A DNA stretch of 16,488 nt from Legionella genomosp. 1 (GCA_945889365.1 CAMDBQ010000011.1:1-16488); one strand, 5' to 3'; positions 7,313 to 14,374 are shown, counted from the stretch's first letter. Numbers and translations are program-made. The notes: generated by a model not told the origin, from the sequence alone.

Positions 7313-9838
7313 ATGGCGGATGTGACGGTTAAACAGTTGGCTCAAGTTGTGGGTATCCCTGTTGAGCGCCTATTGACTCAGTTGCAGGAAGCTGGATTGT
7401 CCATTACTGATGAGCAGCAGGTAGTTAAAGAAGAGCAAAAGCGTATTTTGCTGAACCATTTGAACAGTGCATCCTCCAAAGCAGAGGATGCAGCGCCAAA
7501 TCGTATTACATTACGACGAAAAAGTGTATCTCAGGTCACCCTTGGGCATGACGCGCACAGCGGCAAAACGGTTAATATTGAAGTTCGCCAAAAACGGGTC
7601 TTTGTGAAACCCACTAGCGTGCTTGAACAAGCAGCAGAGCCCGAAGTTGAAGAGCAGGTTCCTGCGCTTGATGAGACCGTGTCTTCAGCAACGGTGGAAG
7701 ATGTAAGCGTCTCCGACGCGACTGAATCTGAGTCATCTCCTGCAGTGGAAATAGTAGAGCAACCGTCAGTTATTGAAGACATTGTTATTGAGCTGGCTGT
7801 GAGCGAAACCATTGTGCCAGAACCGACTCAACAACAAACTGCAGAAGAAAATAAAGCCAGAAAAAAGGTTGGGACAAACGACTCAACTAGCAAGCCCGAA
7901 TTTAAAAATGCCAAGAAAAAAGGCAAATATCAGCCGCCTACCAAGCGTGCTGAAAATGAAATCGATTTGTCGGCACATGCAAAGCGTAATAAATTTAAAC
8001 GCCGCAAAGGTCACGAAAAATCTGAAAAATACCGTGAAGCTGAAGAGTCCTTGACTCATGGTTTTGCAATGCCAACGGCACCTACTGTGCATGAAGTCAT
8101 GGTTCCTGAAACGATTACCGTGGCTGAACTGGCCAAGCGCATGTCTGTTAAAGCCGCTGCTGTAATCAAAGTCATGATAGGTCTGGGTGCAATGGCGACC
8201 ATTAACCAGGTTATCGATCAAGAAACAGCAATGATTGTTGTTGAGGAAATGGGCCACGTTGCTCGCATGTTGAAAGATGATGAGATTGAACATACACTTG
8301 ACAGTGCGGTAACCAAAGGCAGCCTTGACGAACCCCGTGCTCCGGTCGTTACAATTATGGGTCACGTCGATCATGGTAAAACATCCTTACTGGATTATGT
8401 TCGCCGCACGAAAGTTGCGGCAGGCGAGGCCGGTGGTATCACGCAGCATATTGGTGCTTACCATGTGAGCACACCGAAAGGCGAAATTACATTCCTAGAT
8501 ACACCGGGACATGCCGCGTTTACCGCGATGCGTGCCCGTGGTGCACAAGCAACCGATATCGTTATTTTGATTGTTGCCGCAGATGATGGTGTTAAGCCGC
8601 AAACAGTTGAGGCGGTTCAACATGCGAAAGCTGCGAAAGTGCCTATTATTGTTGCGATAAATAAAATTGATAAACCCGGTGTTGATCCTGAGCGCGTGAT
8701 GAACGAGCTGTCAGGTTACGATGTTATCCCTGAAGCATGGGGTGGCGATACGATGTTTGTTAACATCTCGGCAAAAACAGGTGAAGGCATTGATGCCTTG
8801 TTAGACGCAGTTCTGCTGCAAGCTGAAGTTCTCGAGTTAACTGCACATACTGATGGTGCCGCAAAAGGTGTTGTAATCGAATCAAGGCTAGATAAAGGTC
8901 GCGGCCCGGTAGCTACAATTTTGGTACAGCGCGGAACATTGCGTAAAGGCGATATCATTCTTGCTGGTTTTCAATACGGCAGGGTGCGTGCATTGGTTAG
9001 TGATAGCGGTGTATTGGTTGATAGCGCAGGCCCATCAACTCCTGTCGAAGTATTGGGCTTATCAGCCATACCGCACGCCGGCGATGAAGCGATTGTTGTG
9101 CCTGATGAAAAGAGAGCGCGCGAAGTTGCATTGTTCCGTCAAGGCAAGTTCCGCGATGTTAAATTAGCCAGACGACAAAAAACGTCGTTGGAAGGCATTT
9201 TCGAAAACATGACTGCCGCTGAAGTGAAAGTCTTGAATATCGTTCTTAAAGCGGATATGCAGGGTTCAGTAGAGGCGATTGCTGATGCATTGGTTAAATT
9301 GTCTAACGAAGAGGTTAAAGTTGAAATCATTGCTAGCGGCGTAGGTGGCATCACTGAGTCTGATGTACATCTGGCTCTGGCTTCTAACGGATTGTTAATT
9401 GGCTTTAACGTGCGCGCTGATGCTGGTGCTAAACGTCTTGCTGAGCAAGAATCGGTATCATTGCATTATTACAGCGTCATTTATGACATCGTCGATCAAG
9501 TCCGTGGTGCCCTGACAGGTATGTTGTCACCTCAATTCAAAGAACAAATTGTGGGTATTGCCGAAGTACGCGATGTATTCCGTTCACCTAAAATTGGTGC
9601 GATTGCGGGTTGTATGGTTGTTGAAGGCTCTATCAAACGTAACAACCCAATTCGGGTATTGCGTGATAATGTCGTGATCTATGAAGGTACTTTGGAATCC
9701 CTGCGTCGCTTTAAAGATGACGTGTCGGAAGTGCGTCAAGGTTTTGAATGCGGAATTGGTGTTAAAAATTACAATGACGTGAAACCTGGCGACTTGATTG
9801 AGGTATTTGAAACCATCGAGATTAAGCGAAATCTATGA
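7313..9838 (+). CDS. infB: Translation initiation factor IF-2
   Basis: GTPase that recruits formylated initiator tRNA to the 30S subunit and promotes subunit joining. The 841 residues begin with an IF2 N-terminal helical domain (MADVTVKQLAQVVG...), then a long, low-conservation linker rich in Glu, Val and Ser (about 100-180) and in Lys (about 180-245), and a second IF2-N module (~262-315). The G domain has G1 GHVDHGKT (350-357), G2 in GGITQHIGAYHV, G3 DTPGH (396-400), G4 NKID (450-453) and G5 SAK (486-488). Domains II-IV follow; the end (FECGIGVKNYNDVKPGD...) is the fMet-tRNA-binding barrel. ATG preceded by GAGGA. Its stop overlaps the rbfA start (ATGA), implying coupled translation. Shorter than E. 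coli IF2-1 (890) mainly in the linker. Confidence 0.98.
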   Translation: MADVTVKQLAQVVGIPVERLLTQLQEAGLSITDEQQVVKEEQKRILLNHLNSASSKAEDAAPNRITLRRKSVSQVTLGHDAHSGKTVNIEVRQKRVFVKPTSVLEQAAEPEVEEQVPALDETVSSATVEDVSVSDATESESSPAVEIVEQPSVIEDIVIELAVSETIVPEPTQQQTAEENKARKKVGTNDSTSKPEFKNAKKKGKYQPPTKRAENEIDLSAHAKRNKFKRRKGHEKSEKYREAEESLTHGFAMPTAPTVHEVMVPETITVAELAKRMSVKAAAVIKVMIGLGAMATINQVIDQETAMIVVEEMGHVARMLKDDEIEHTLDSAVTKGSLDEPRAPVVTIMGHVDHGKTSLLDYVRRTKVAAGEAGGITQHIGAYHVSTPKGEITFLDTPGHAAFTAMRARGAQATDIVILIVAADDGVKPQTVEAVQHAKAAKVPIIVAINKIDKPGVDPERVMNELSGYDVIPEAWGGDTMFVNISAKTGEGIDALLDAVLLQAEVLELTAHTDGAAKGVVIESRLDKGRGPVATILVQRGTLRKGDIILAGFQYGRVRALVSDSGVLVDSAGPSTPVEVLGLSAIPHAGDEAIVVPDEKRAREVALFRQGKFRDVKLARRQKTSLEGIFENMTAAEVKVLNIVLKADMQGSVEAIADALVKLSNEEVKVEIIASGVGGITESDVHLALASNGLLIGFNVRADAGAKRLAEQESVSLHYYSVIYDIVDQVRGALTGMLSPQFKEQIVGIAEVRDVFRSPKIGAIAGCMVVEGSIKRNNPIRVLRDNVVIYEGTLESLRRFKDDVSEVRQGFECGIGVKNYNDVKPGDLIEVFETIEIKRNL

Positions 9839-10206
9839 GTAACGATTTTAAACGAACCGACCGCATTGCGGAAATGATGCAACGCAAACTGTCGCAAATT
9901 ATACATCAGGAAGTCAAAGACCCGCGTTTACCCGGGTTCATTACGATTTCTGCTGTAACTGTAACCCGAGATTTAGGTCACGCCAAAATCTATTTTACAG
10001 CGCTTAATGATGAAGTTGGCATGGCTGAGGTTATTTTAAACGCAGCCGCCAGCTATTTGCGCAGCGCCCTGGCCAGAACATTGACCATGCGCACGGTGCC
10101 ACAGTTGCATTTTATTCATGACAAATCAATTGAATACGGCCGTCACTTGAGCAAGTTAATTGACGAAGTGAACCCACCAGAACAAGATGATGAACCCAAA
10201 GCCTAA
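9835..10206 (+). CDS. rbfA: 30S ribosome-binding factor RbfA
   Basis: Small KH-fold protein that binds immature 30S subunits and helps process the 5' end of 16S rRNA; known for suppressing cold-sensitive 16S mutants. At 123 residues it has family length. The signature regions are present: KRTDRIAEMMQRKLSQIIHQEVKDPR at the start, ITISAVTVTRDLGHAKIYFTAL in the middle and VPQLHFIHDKSIEYG near the end. The start codon overlaps the infB stop by 4 nt, so translation is probably coupled. The open frame of truB overlaps its last 20 nt. Confidence 0.97.
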   Translation: MSNDFKRTDRIAEMMQRKLSQIIHQEVKDPRLPGFITISAVTVTRDLGHAKIYFTALNDEVGMAEVILNAAASYLRSALARTLTMRTVPQLHFIHDKSIEYGRHLSKLIDEVNPPEQDDEPKA

Positions 10207-11242
10207 AGTCCCGAACGGCCACGACGTCCAAAGCGCGCACGCCATCTTGAGCGACGCGCAGGATCTCCCCGATCCGGCCCCATGCTTATCTGAGCATGAA
10301 ACTCAGACTATGCCAATTCCTGGAGATCAATCGGGAAGAAGTGGGGCCTTAAAAAAAATGGTTAATGGTCTTCTGTTGGTCAATAAACCACGTTACCTGA
10401 CTTCAAATGCAGTGCTGCAGCAGCTTAAGCGCCTGCTTCAAGCTAAAAAAGCAGGTCATACCGGCAGTCTGGATCCACTGGCTACAGGGATGTTACCGCT
10501 TTGTTTTGGTGAGGCCACCAAATTCAGTCAATACCTTTTAGACGCCGATAAATGCTACGAAGTCACAGGCTTGCTTGGCATTAAAACCAATACCGCCGAT
10601 TCAATGGGGCAAGTGATTGCTCAGGTTGACGAGTTTACTGTTTCAGAAGAACAGTTGCGAGCTGTACTAGCTCAATTTATCGGCCCTACCAAACAAATTC
10701 CTTCCATGTTTTCAGCCCTGAAACATAAGGGTCAACCGTTATATAAATTCGCCCGCCAAGGCATTGATGTTGAACGTAAAGCACGCGACATAAACATCTA
10801 TAAATTAGTATTAAATGACTTTGACGGCAGCTCGTTTAAATTGACCGTGACATGCAGCAAAGGCACTTATATTAGAAACTTGGTCGAAGACATTGGTGAG
10901 TGCTTAGGTGTTTATGCACACGTTACACAATTACATCGTGCCTATACCGCCGGCTTGGCAGAAGAAACCATGTTCACTCTAGATGAATTGACCGCCAAAT
11001 CGCCTGAGCAATTACTGCAATGCCTGTTACCGGTGGATCGCGCCGTTGACTACATGCCTAAATTGATTCTGGAAGACGAAGCCGTGTTTGCTATATGTCA
11101 AGGCAAGACCCTCAATAACCTCGAATCGAAAGACGTGATAGGCTCAGTACGCTTATATGACCGAGCCGAGCAGTTTGTCGGATTAGGTGAATGGGATGCT
11201 GGCATATTAAAAGTTAAACGATTGTTGGGCACAGAACAGTAG
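10187..11242 (+). CDS. truB: tRNA pseudouridine-55 synthase TruB (start uncertain)
   Basis: Converts U55 to pseudouridine in the T-loop of tRNAs and also acts as a tRNA-folding chaperone. The core is unmistakable: NGLLLVNKP, then HTGSLDPLATGMLP holding the catalytic aspartate (D96 from this start, E. coli D48 equivalent), GEATKFSQYLLD, and SKGTYIRNLVEDIG. The open frame gives 351 residues, against ~300-314 in the family. The first 57 residues are proline-rich, without resemblance to TruB, and notably GC-rich. Starts on offer are ATG 10187 (20-nt overlap with rbfA), ATG 10310 and ATG 10358, the last just before the conserved core; none has a good Shine-Dalgarno. 10187 is given as the maximal frame, but 10358 is at least as likely. 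The stop codon is part of a GTAG hairpin repeat. rpsO and pnp, its usual followers, are missing. Confidence 0.93.
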   Translation: MMNPKPKVPNGHDVQSAHAILSDAQDLPDPAPCLSEHETQTMPIPGDQSGRSGALKKMVNGLLLVNKPRYLTSNAVLQQLKRLLQAKKAGHTGSLDPLATGMLPLCFGEATKFSQYLLDADKCYEVTGLLGIKTNTADSMGQVIAQVDEFTVSEEQLRAVLAQFIGPTKQIPSMFSALKHKGQPLYKFARQGIDVERKARDINIYKLVLNDFDGSSFKLTVTCSKGTYIRNLVEDIGECLGVYAHVTQLHRAYTAGLAEETMFTLDELTAKSPEQLLQCLLPVDRAVDYMPKLILEDEAVFAICQGKTLNNLESKDVIGSVRLYDRAEQFVGLGEWDAGILKVKRLLGTEQ

Positions 11243-11264
11243 GTTGGGCCAAGGGGCCAACCTA
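11239..11264 (+). repeat. REP-like GTAG hairpin overlapping the truB stop
   Basis: The same GTAGGTTGGGCC core as at 7191 begins on the last bases of truB, so the TAG stop (11240-11242) is inside the element. TAGGTTGG (11240-11247) pairs with CCAACCTA (11257-11264); two inner C:G pairs follow a G:G mismatch, with an AAG loop. It may protect or terminate the operon transcript, though it has no T-run. Confidence 0.6.
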
Positions 11265-11568
11265 TAGTGGTCTTAAATTCCATGCTAAAACTTCTACTGC
11301 CCCGTCTTGTTAATACGCTCCCTTAAACTGGCGTCCCTGCGTAGGGGGGGGGGGATCATGGTAGTGATGCCAAACATGGATCCCCGCCGTCGCAGGGACG
11401 ACAGATTAAGGGAGGGTATTAACAAGACGGGGCACTACTGACTTGGATGAAAATGAATGTCAGAAAGGAAGGAAAGTTTCTGATGAAGAAACCTCAACTT
11501 GGAATATTCGTGGCGATACTTTTCATCCAGAATGGAACTATTCTATCAGTTCACGGCAGCCAAAATAG
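11257..11568 (+). pseudogene. ISAzo13-type transposase, C-terminal remnant interrupted by a MITE
   Basis: From 11443 to a TAG at 11566-11568 one frame reads LDENECQKGRKVSDEE... followed by FHPEWNYSISSRQPK, which matches the C-terminal end of ISAzo13-family (Rhodopirellula-type DDE) transposases, where LDxNxYxxGxKVSDEE and FHxEWNYxI are conserved. If the hairpin element 11297-11435 and one TA are removed, the frame stays open leftwards (SGLKFHAKTST before LDEN), so the element appears to have landed inside this remnant. The 5' nine-tenths of the transposase is gone. The family assignment rests on remembered motifs. Confidence 0.6.
11297..11435. mobile_element. MITE-like element 1 (139 bp, TA-flanked)
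   Basis: Inverted arms of 43 bp (11299-11341 and 11391-11433) match at 40 positions and share the core CGTCTTGTTAATAC. TA dinucleotides flank both sides (11295-11296 and 11436-11437), the target duplication expected of IS630/Tc1-mariner elements. The inner GGGGATC/GATCCCC parts also pair, so nearly the whole element is one hairpin. The loop side holds 11 consecutive G (11344-11354). It has no coding capacity and would need a transposase in trans. It shares its ends with the element at 12980-13368. Confidence 0.8.
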
Positions 11569-11712
11569 TCCAAGTTATTTTTTTACATTCCAAAAGGTAT
11601 CTGTTTCAATGGAAATTCAACGGGTCCTCTTATGTGAAAAGACGACTTTATGATAATTGCTAGATGCGTTATACTTCTTTTTTGATTACTCCATTGCTCT
11701 TTAAGGACAACC

Positions 11713-12996
11713 GTGCATCTCTCAATATCCATGTTATTGCTGCTTGTGTTGTTTTTGGTCGTGCTTTCAGCATTTTTTTCTGCATCAGAGATCGGAATGA
11801 TGTCTTTAAATCGGTACCGTTTACGGCACCTGGTGAAAAAAAATGATAAACAAGCGATTCGGGTTAACCGATTACTGACACACCCTGACCGCCTGCTGAG
11901 CGTAGTTCTAATTGGTAATACCCTGGCTAATATTATCGCATCCATGGCTGGAACACTTATTGGGCAACAATTGTATGGCGAGATAGGTGTGCTGGTGGCG
12001 ACAGGTTTGTTGACGATGGTTGTGCTGGTGTTTGCAGAAATGACCCCAAAAACCCTAGCAGCTCTGTACCCACAGCAAGTCGCATTCGCCTGTTCGTTGC
12101 CGTTAAAAATATTGCAGACAATTTTCGCACCACTAGTGCACTTGATTAGTGGGGTGGCTAATGGTCTTTTGCGTTTGTGTGGCATTTCTATCGATCGAGT
12201 GCAGCGGGAAGCCTTAACGGGTGAGGAATTGCGTTCGGTTGTACATGAAGCCGGAGGTTTATTACCAATTGAACACAAGAGCATGTTAATTAGTTTGCTC
12301 GATCTGGAGCAGGCACGGGTTGAAGATATTATGGTGCCTAAGACGGAAATCATTGGTATTGATTTGGATCAACCTTGGAGCAAACTACTTGAGCAATTGG
12401 AAACGACACAGCATACACGTCTGCCTCTTTATCGGACGAGTATCGACAATCTGATTGGTATGGTTCATTTGCGAAGTGTATTGAATTTAGTGCTAGATGA
12501 TAATTTTGATATGAATGGTTTACTGAGCATCGCAGAAGCACCGTATTTTATTCCTGAAGCAACGTCGTTGAATCTACAAATCTTGAATTTTCAAAAAATG
12601 AAACGTCGCAGCTGTTTTGTGGTTAATGAATATGGTGATTTGCAAGGCTTGGTAACGATGGAAGATATTCTGGAAGAAATCGTTGGTGAATTTACAACCG
12701 ATATTGCTGCATTGAGCAAGGACATCACACCCCAAGATAATGGCTCGATCATTGTTGATGCGAGCATTACATTACGTAATTTAAATCGCTTGTTAAATTG
12801 GCACCTGCCTCTGCTTGGTCCACGAACACTAAGTGGATTGATTATCGAATATTTAGGCTACATCCCGCCGGCGGAATGTTGTCTAAGCATTGATCATTAC
12901 CAAATTGAAGTATTAAAGGTGAGTGAGAATATTATCAAGAGTGTACGGATTATTAAGGTTGGAAAAAAGAGACAGGCTACTGCCTCGTCTTGTTAA
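11713..12996 (+). CDS. yfjD: CNNM/CorB-type (HlyC/CorC family) membrane protein with CBS pair
   Basis: Inner-membrane protein of the DUF21-CBS-CorC_HlyC family, whose studied members take part in Mg2+ transport or resistance. The 427 residues follow the YfjD/CorB plan: DUF21 membrane domain (1-~180) with FFSASEIGMMSLNRYRLRHL, GNTLANIIAS and the family motif FAEMTPKTLAALYP; a CBS pair (~200-325) beginning RVEDIMVPKTEI and including FVVNEYGDLQGLVTMEDILEEIVGE; and a C-terminal CorC_HlyC domain (~335-420). The start is GTG, chosen for the AAGGA five bases upstream. The last residues ASSC and the TAA stop come from the terminal repeat of the mobile element beginning at 12980, so the native C terminus has been replaced or extended. 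Convergent with recR. Confidence 0.93.
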   Translation: MHLSISMLLLLVLFLVVLSAFFSASEIGMMSLNRYRLRHLVKKNDKQAIRVNRLLTHPDRLLSVVLIGNTLANIIASMAGTLIGQQLYGEIGVLVATGLLTMVVLVFAEMTPKTLAALYPQQVAFACSLPLKILQTIFAPLVHLISGVANGLLRLCGISIDRVQREALTGEELRSVVHEAGGLLPIEHKSMLISLLDLEQARVEDIMVPKTEIIGIDLDQPWSKLLEQLETTQHTRLPLYRTSIDNLIGMVHLRSVLNLVLDDNFDMNGLLSIAEAPYFIPEATSLNLQILNFQKMKRRSCFVVNEYGDLQGLVTMEDILEEIVGEFTTDIAALSKDITPQDNGSIIVDASITLRNLNRLLNWHLPLLGPRTLSGLIIEYLGYIPPAECCLSIDHYQIEVLKVSENIIKSVRIIKVGKKRQATASSC

Positions 12997-13028
12997 TACG
13001 CTCCCTTAAACTGTCGTCCGCGCCTTTG

Positions 13029-13067
13029 CGGGATCGACATGCATCAAACATGTGGGTAATGATAAGG
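13029..13067 (+). repeat. Second copy of the nuoN-side palindrome arm
   Basis: CGGGATCGACATGCATCAAA and the following TGTGGGTAATGATAAGG match 1436-1474 with only a few differences (for example CATGTGGG here, CTTGTGGG there). Only the right arm is present, so this is a partial copy embedded in mobile element 2. Confidence 0.7.
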
Positions 13068-13073
13068 GCCCAC

Positions 13074-13202
13074 ATTGTATATACTGCCGAGCAAGTTTAT
13101 CAAATCATAAGTGTTGCCTGCGAACGGCCCGAAGATAGTGGCTTGCCAATCAGCCACTGGAGTTTAAGTTCTTTCGCTGATGAAGTAATAAAAAGAGGCA
13201 AT
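13074..13202 (+). pseudogene. IS630-type transposase N-terminal HTH fragment
   Basis: About 42 residues read IVYTAEQVYQIISVACERPE, then DSGLPISHWSLSSFADEVIK and RGN. This matches the helix-turn-helix part of IS630-family transposases, where ...ACEPPE..G.PI.HWT...LA.E...RGI is conserved. There is no start of its own with an RBS and no catalytic DDE part. The resemblance stops at about 13200, where a different fragment begins. An IS630 origin suits the TA target sites of the surrounding element. Identified from remembered family wording. Confidence 0.6.
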
Positions 13203-13305
13203 ATTACGAGAAAAACTAATAATGAAATGGAACAGACAGTGGAAAATCAATCTTATTGAACAACATAACCCTCAGTGGCTCGATTTTAGTATCAGATTAT
13301 GTTGA
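13192..13305 (+). pseudogene. GIY-YIG nuclease, C-terminal fragment
   Basis: In the frame starting at 13192 the sequence reads KEAILREKLIMKWNRQWKIN and continues LIEQHNPQWLDF to a TGA at 13303-13305. This is the C-terminal end of the small single-domain GIY-YIG nucleases (YhbQ/UPF0213-like), where AI.RE...KKW.R.WK..LIE..NP.W.DL is highly conserved. The catalytic GIY-YIG half is missing. It is out of frame with, and directly joined to, the transposase scrap before it. It is probably not expressed. Confidence 0.65.
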
Positions 13306-13367
13306 TAGATGGATCCCCGCCTACGCGGGGAGGACAGTTTAAGGGAGCGTATTGACAAGATGAGGCA

Positions 13368-13961
13368 CTAGTTAATTAATTTTGCACGGTTACGCAGCGC
13401 ACTGCCAATGGTATTGCCATCCAGAAACTCTAATTCGCCGCCCGATGGAATGCCGTGAGCGAGTTGGCTAATCTGCACAGCGTAGGGGCGTAATCGTTCT
13501 TGAATAAAATGAATCGTTGTTTGTCCTTCGATCGTAGGGCTCAAAGCAAGGATAACTTCCTTGATCCCTTCTTCCACGACCAAATTCTGCAGTTGAGGAA
13601 GGCCTATATCATCGGGGCCTATGCCATCTAATGGGGAGATTTTACCCATTAGCACATAGTAACAGCCTTGATGGGCATTGCTATGTTCGATCGCCGCAAC
13701 ATCAGCGGGGCTTTCAACAACGCAAAGTGTCGTTAAGTCCCTGTTTTTGTTTTGACAGATCAAGCACAGTTCATGAGTTGTATAATTGTTACAACGTTTA
13801 CAATGTACAATATTATTCATTGCATCATTAAGGCATGAGGCTAAATGTAAGCCGCGCTGACGCTGATGTTGTAGTAACTGAAACGCCATACGTTGCGCGG
13901 ACTTTGGTCCAACACCTGGCAGACAGCGCAATGCGTCCACCAGACGTGATAATGCATCCAT
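13368..13961 (-). CDS. recR: Recombination mediator RecR
   Basis: With RecF and RecO, helps load RecA onto SSB-coated gaps in recombinational repair. At 197 residues it is close to the usual ~200. An N-terminal helix-hairpin-helix LPGVGPKSAQRMAF (14-27) is followed by a four-cysteine zinc site (C54, C57, C66, C69) and the Toprim domain from CVVESPADVAAIE (80-92), then a C-terminal Walker-like loop region. The ATG lies 6 bp after the ybaB stop with AAGAGA in front, so it is translated with ybaB. The stop TAG is formed by the target TA (13369-13370) and the first base of mobile element 2, so the insertion ends exactly at this gene. Confidence 0.97.
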   Translation of the reverse strand: MDALSRLVDALRCLPGVGPKSAQRMAFQLLQHQRQRGLHLASCLNDAMNNIVHCKRCNNYTTHELCLICQNKNRDLTTLCVVESPADVAAIEHSNAHQGCYYVLMGKISPLDGIGPDDIGLPQLQNLVVEEGIKEVILALSPTIEGQTTIHFIQERLRPYAVQISQLAHGIPSGGELEFLDGNTIGSALRNRAKLIN

Positions 13962-13967
13962 AATCTC

Positions 13968-14303
13968 TTATTCTTTTTCTTCTTTCATGAAATCAGTTGG
14001 GATGTTCAACCCCGCCGTCAATTGAGCAATTTTCTCTTTGGATGCTTTTTCAACTTGACGTACGGCATCATTGACTGCAGCAGCAACGAGATCTTCCAGC
14101 ATTTCAATGTCTTCATCCAGTAATGCGCGACTAATTTTTACACTAGTAACATCGTGACGGCCGTTCATGTTTACAATAACCATTTTGCCGCCTGATTTGC
14201 CTTCAACAACCAATTGTGTCAATTGCTCTTGCGCCTCTTGCATACGTTGCTGCATTTTTTGCGCTTCTTTCATCAAGTTGCCAAGATTTTGATTCATGTC
14301 CAT
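13968..14303 (-). CDS. ybaB: Nucleoid-associated protein, YbaB/EbfC family
   Basis: Small dimeric DNA-binding protein that coats the nucleoid; its exact role is unsettled. The 111 residues match family length (~109). The N-terminal helix is glutamine- and methionine-rich (LGNLMKEAQKMQQRMQEAQEQL), followed by a beta hairpin (VVEGKSGGKMVIVNMNGRHDV) and a C-terminal helix ending in the usual FGLNIP-type segment, here AGLNIPTDF. ATG preceded by AGAGG at good spacing; the alternative ATG two codons later is possible. It lies between dnaX and recR, the conserved dnaX-ybaB-recR order. Confidence 0.96.
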   Translation of the reverse strand: MDMNQNLGNLMKEAQKMQQRMQEAQEQLTQLVVEGKSGGKMVIVNMNGRHDVTSVKISRALLDEDIEMLEDLVAAAVNDAVRQVEKASKEKIAQLTAGLNIPTDFMKEEKE

Positions 14304-14334
14304 GAGAGCCTCTTTTGTTTAGGTTTAACTATAA

Positions 14335-14374
14335 TCTGGATTTAAAAACCAGAGCCTATACTTATTATAGGCTA
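14335..14374 (-). terminator. Intrinsic terminator at the end of dnaX
   Basis: Read on the minus strand, AGCCTATA-ATAAG-TATAGGCT (14373-14353) is followed by CTGG and five T. The hairpin overlaps the dnaX stop codon (14365-14367). A second small stem, TCTGG/CCAGA (14335-14339 and 14349-14353), follows it and shares one base. It may reduce read-through into ybaB, so ybaB-recR could have their own promoter in the 61-bp gap. Confidence 0.6.

Larger units (their letters stand above)
12980..13368. mobile_element. MITE-like element 2 (389 bp, TA-flanked, carrying gene fragments)
   Basis: Inverted arms 12982-13019 and 13329-13366 match at 35 of 38 positions and share CTTGTTAATACGCTCCCTTAA with element 1. 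TA flanks both ends (12978-12979 and 13369-13370). Unlike element 1, the interior holds about 300 bp: a copy of the ATGCATCAAAC..TGTGGGTAATGATAAGG sequence seen at 1446-1474, a transposase scrap and a GIY-YIG scrap. It fills the whole gap between the convergent yfjD-like gene and recR and touches both stop codons. A short hairpin CCCCGC-CTAC-GCGGGG (13315-13330) lies near the right arm. Confidence 0.8.

Noticed and set aside
11447..11653. 68-residue open frame with a good RBS (AAGGAAGG) and a signal-peptide-like start at 11483
   Set aside because: Another frame of the same DNA clearly matches a transposase C terminus (KVSDEE, FHPEWNYSI); the hydrophobic stretch is its out-of-frame shadow.
11583..12353. 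256-residue minus-strand open frame opposite the yfjD-like gene
   Set aside because: The plus-strand gene has full domain structure and an RBS; the antisense frame has no recognisable domain.
12990..13259. 89-residue open frame starting with TTG inside mobile element 2
   Set aside because: It joins repeat arm, a transposase scrap and the wrong frame of the GIY-YIG fragment; the start codon is in the terminal repeat and has no RBS. Reported as separate fragments instead.
11297..13368. Repeats between truB and recR as a CRISPR array
   Set aside because: Only inverted pairs of long arms are seen, with no regular direct repeats, spacers or cas genes.
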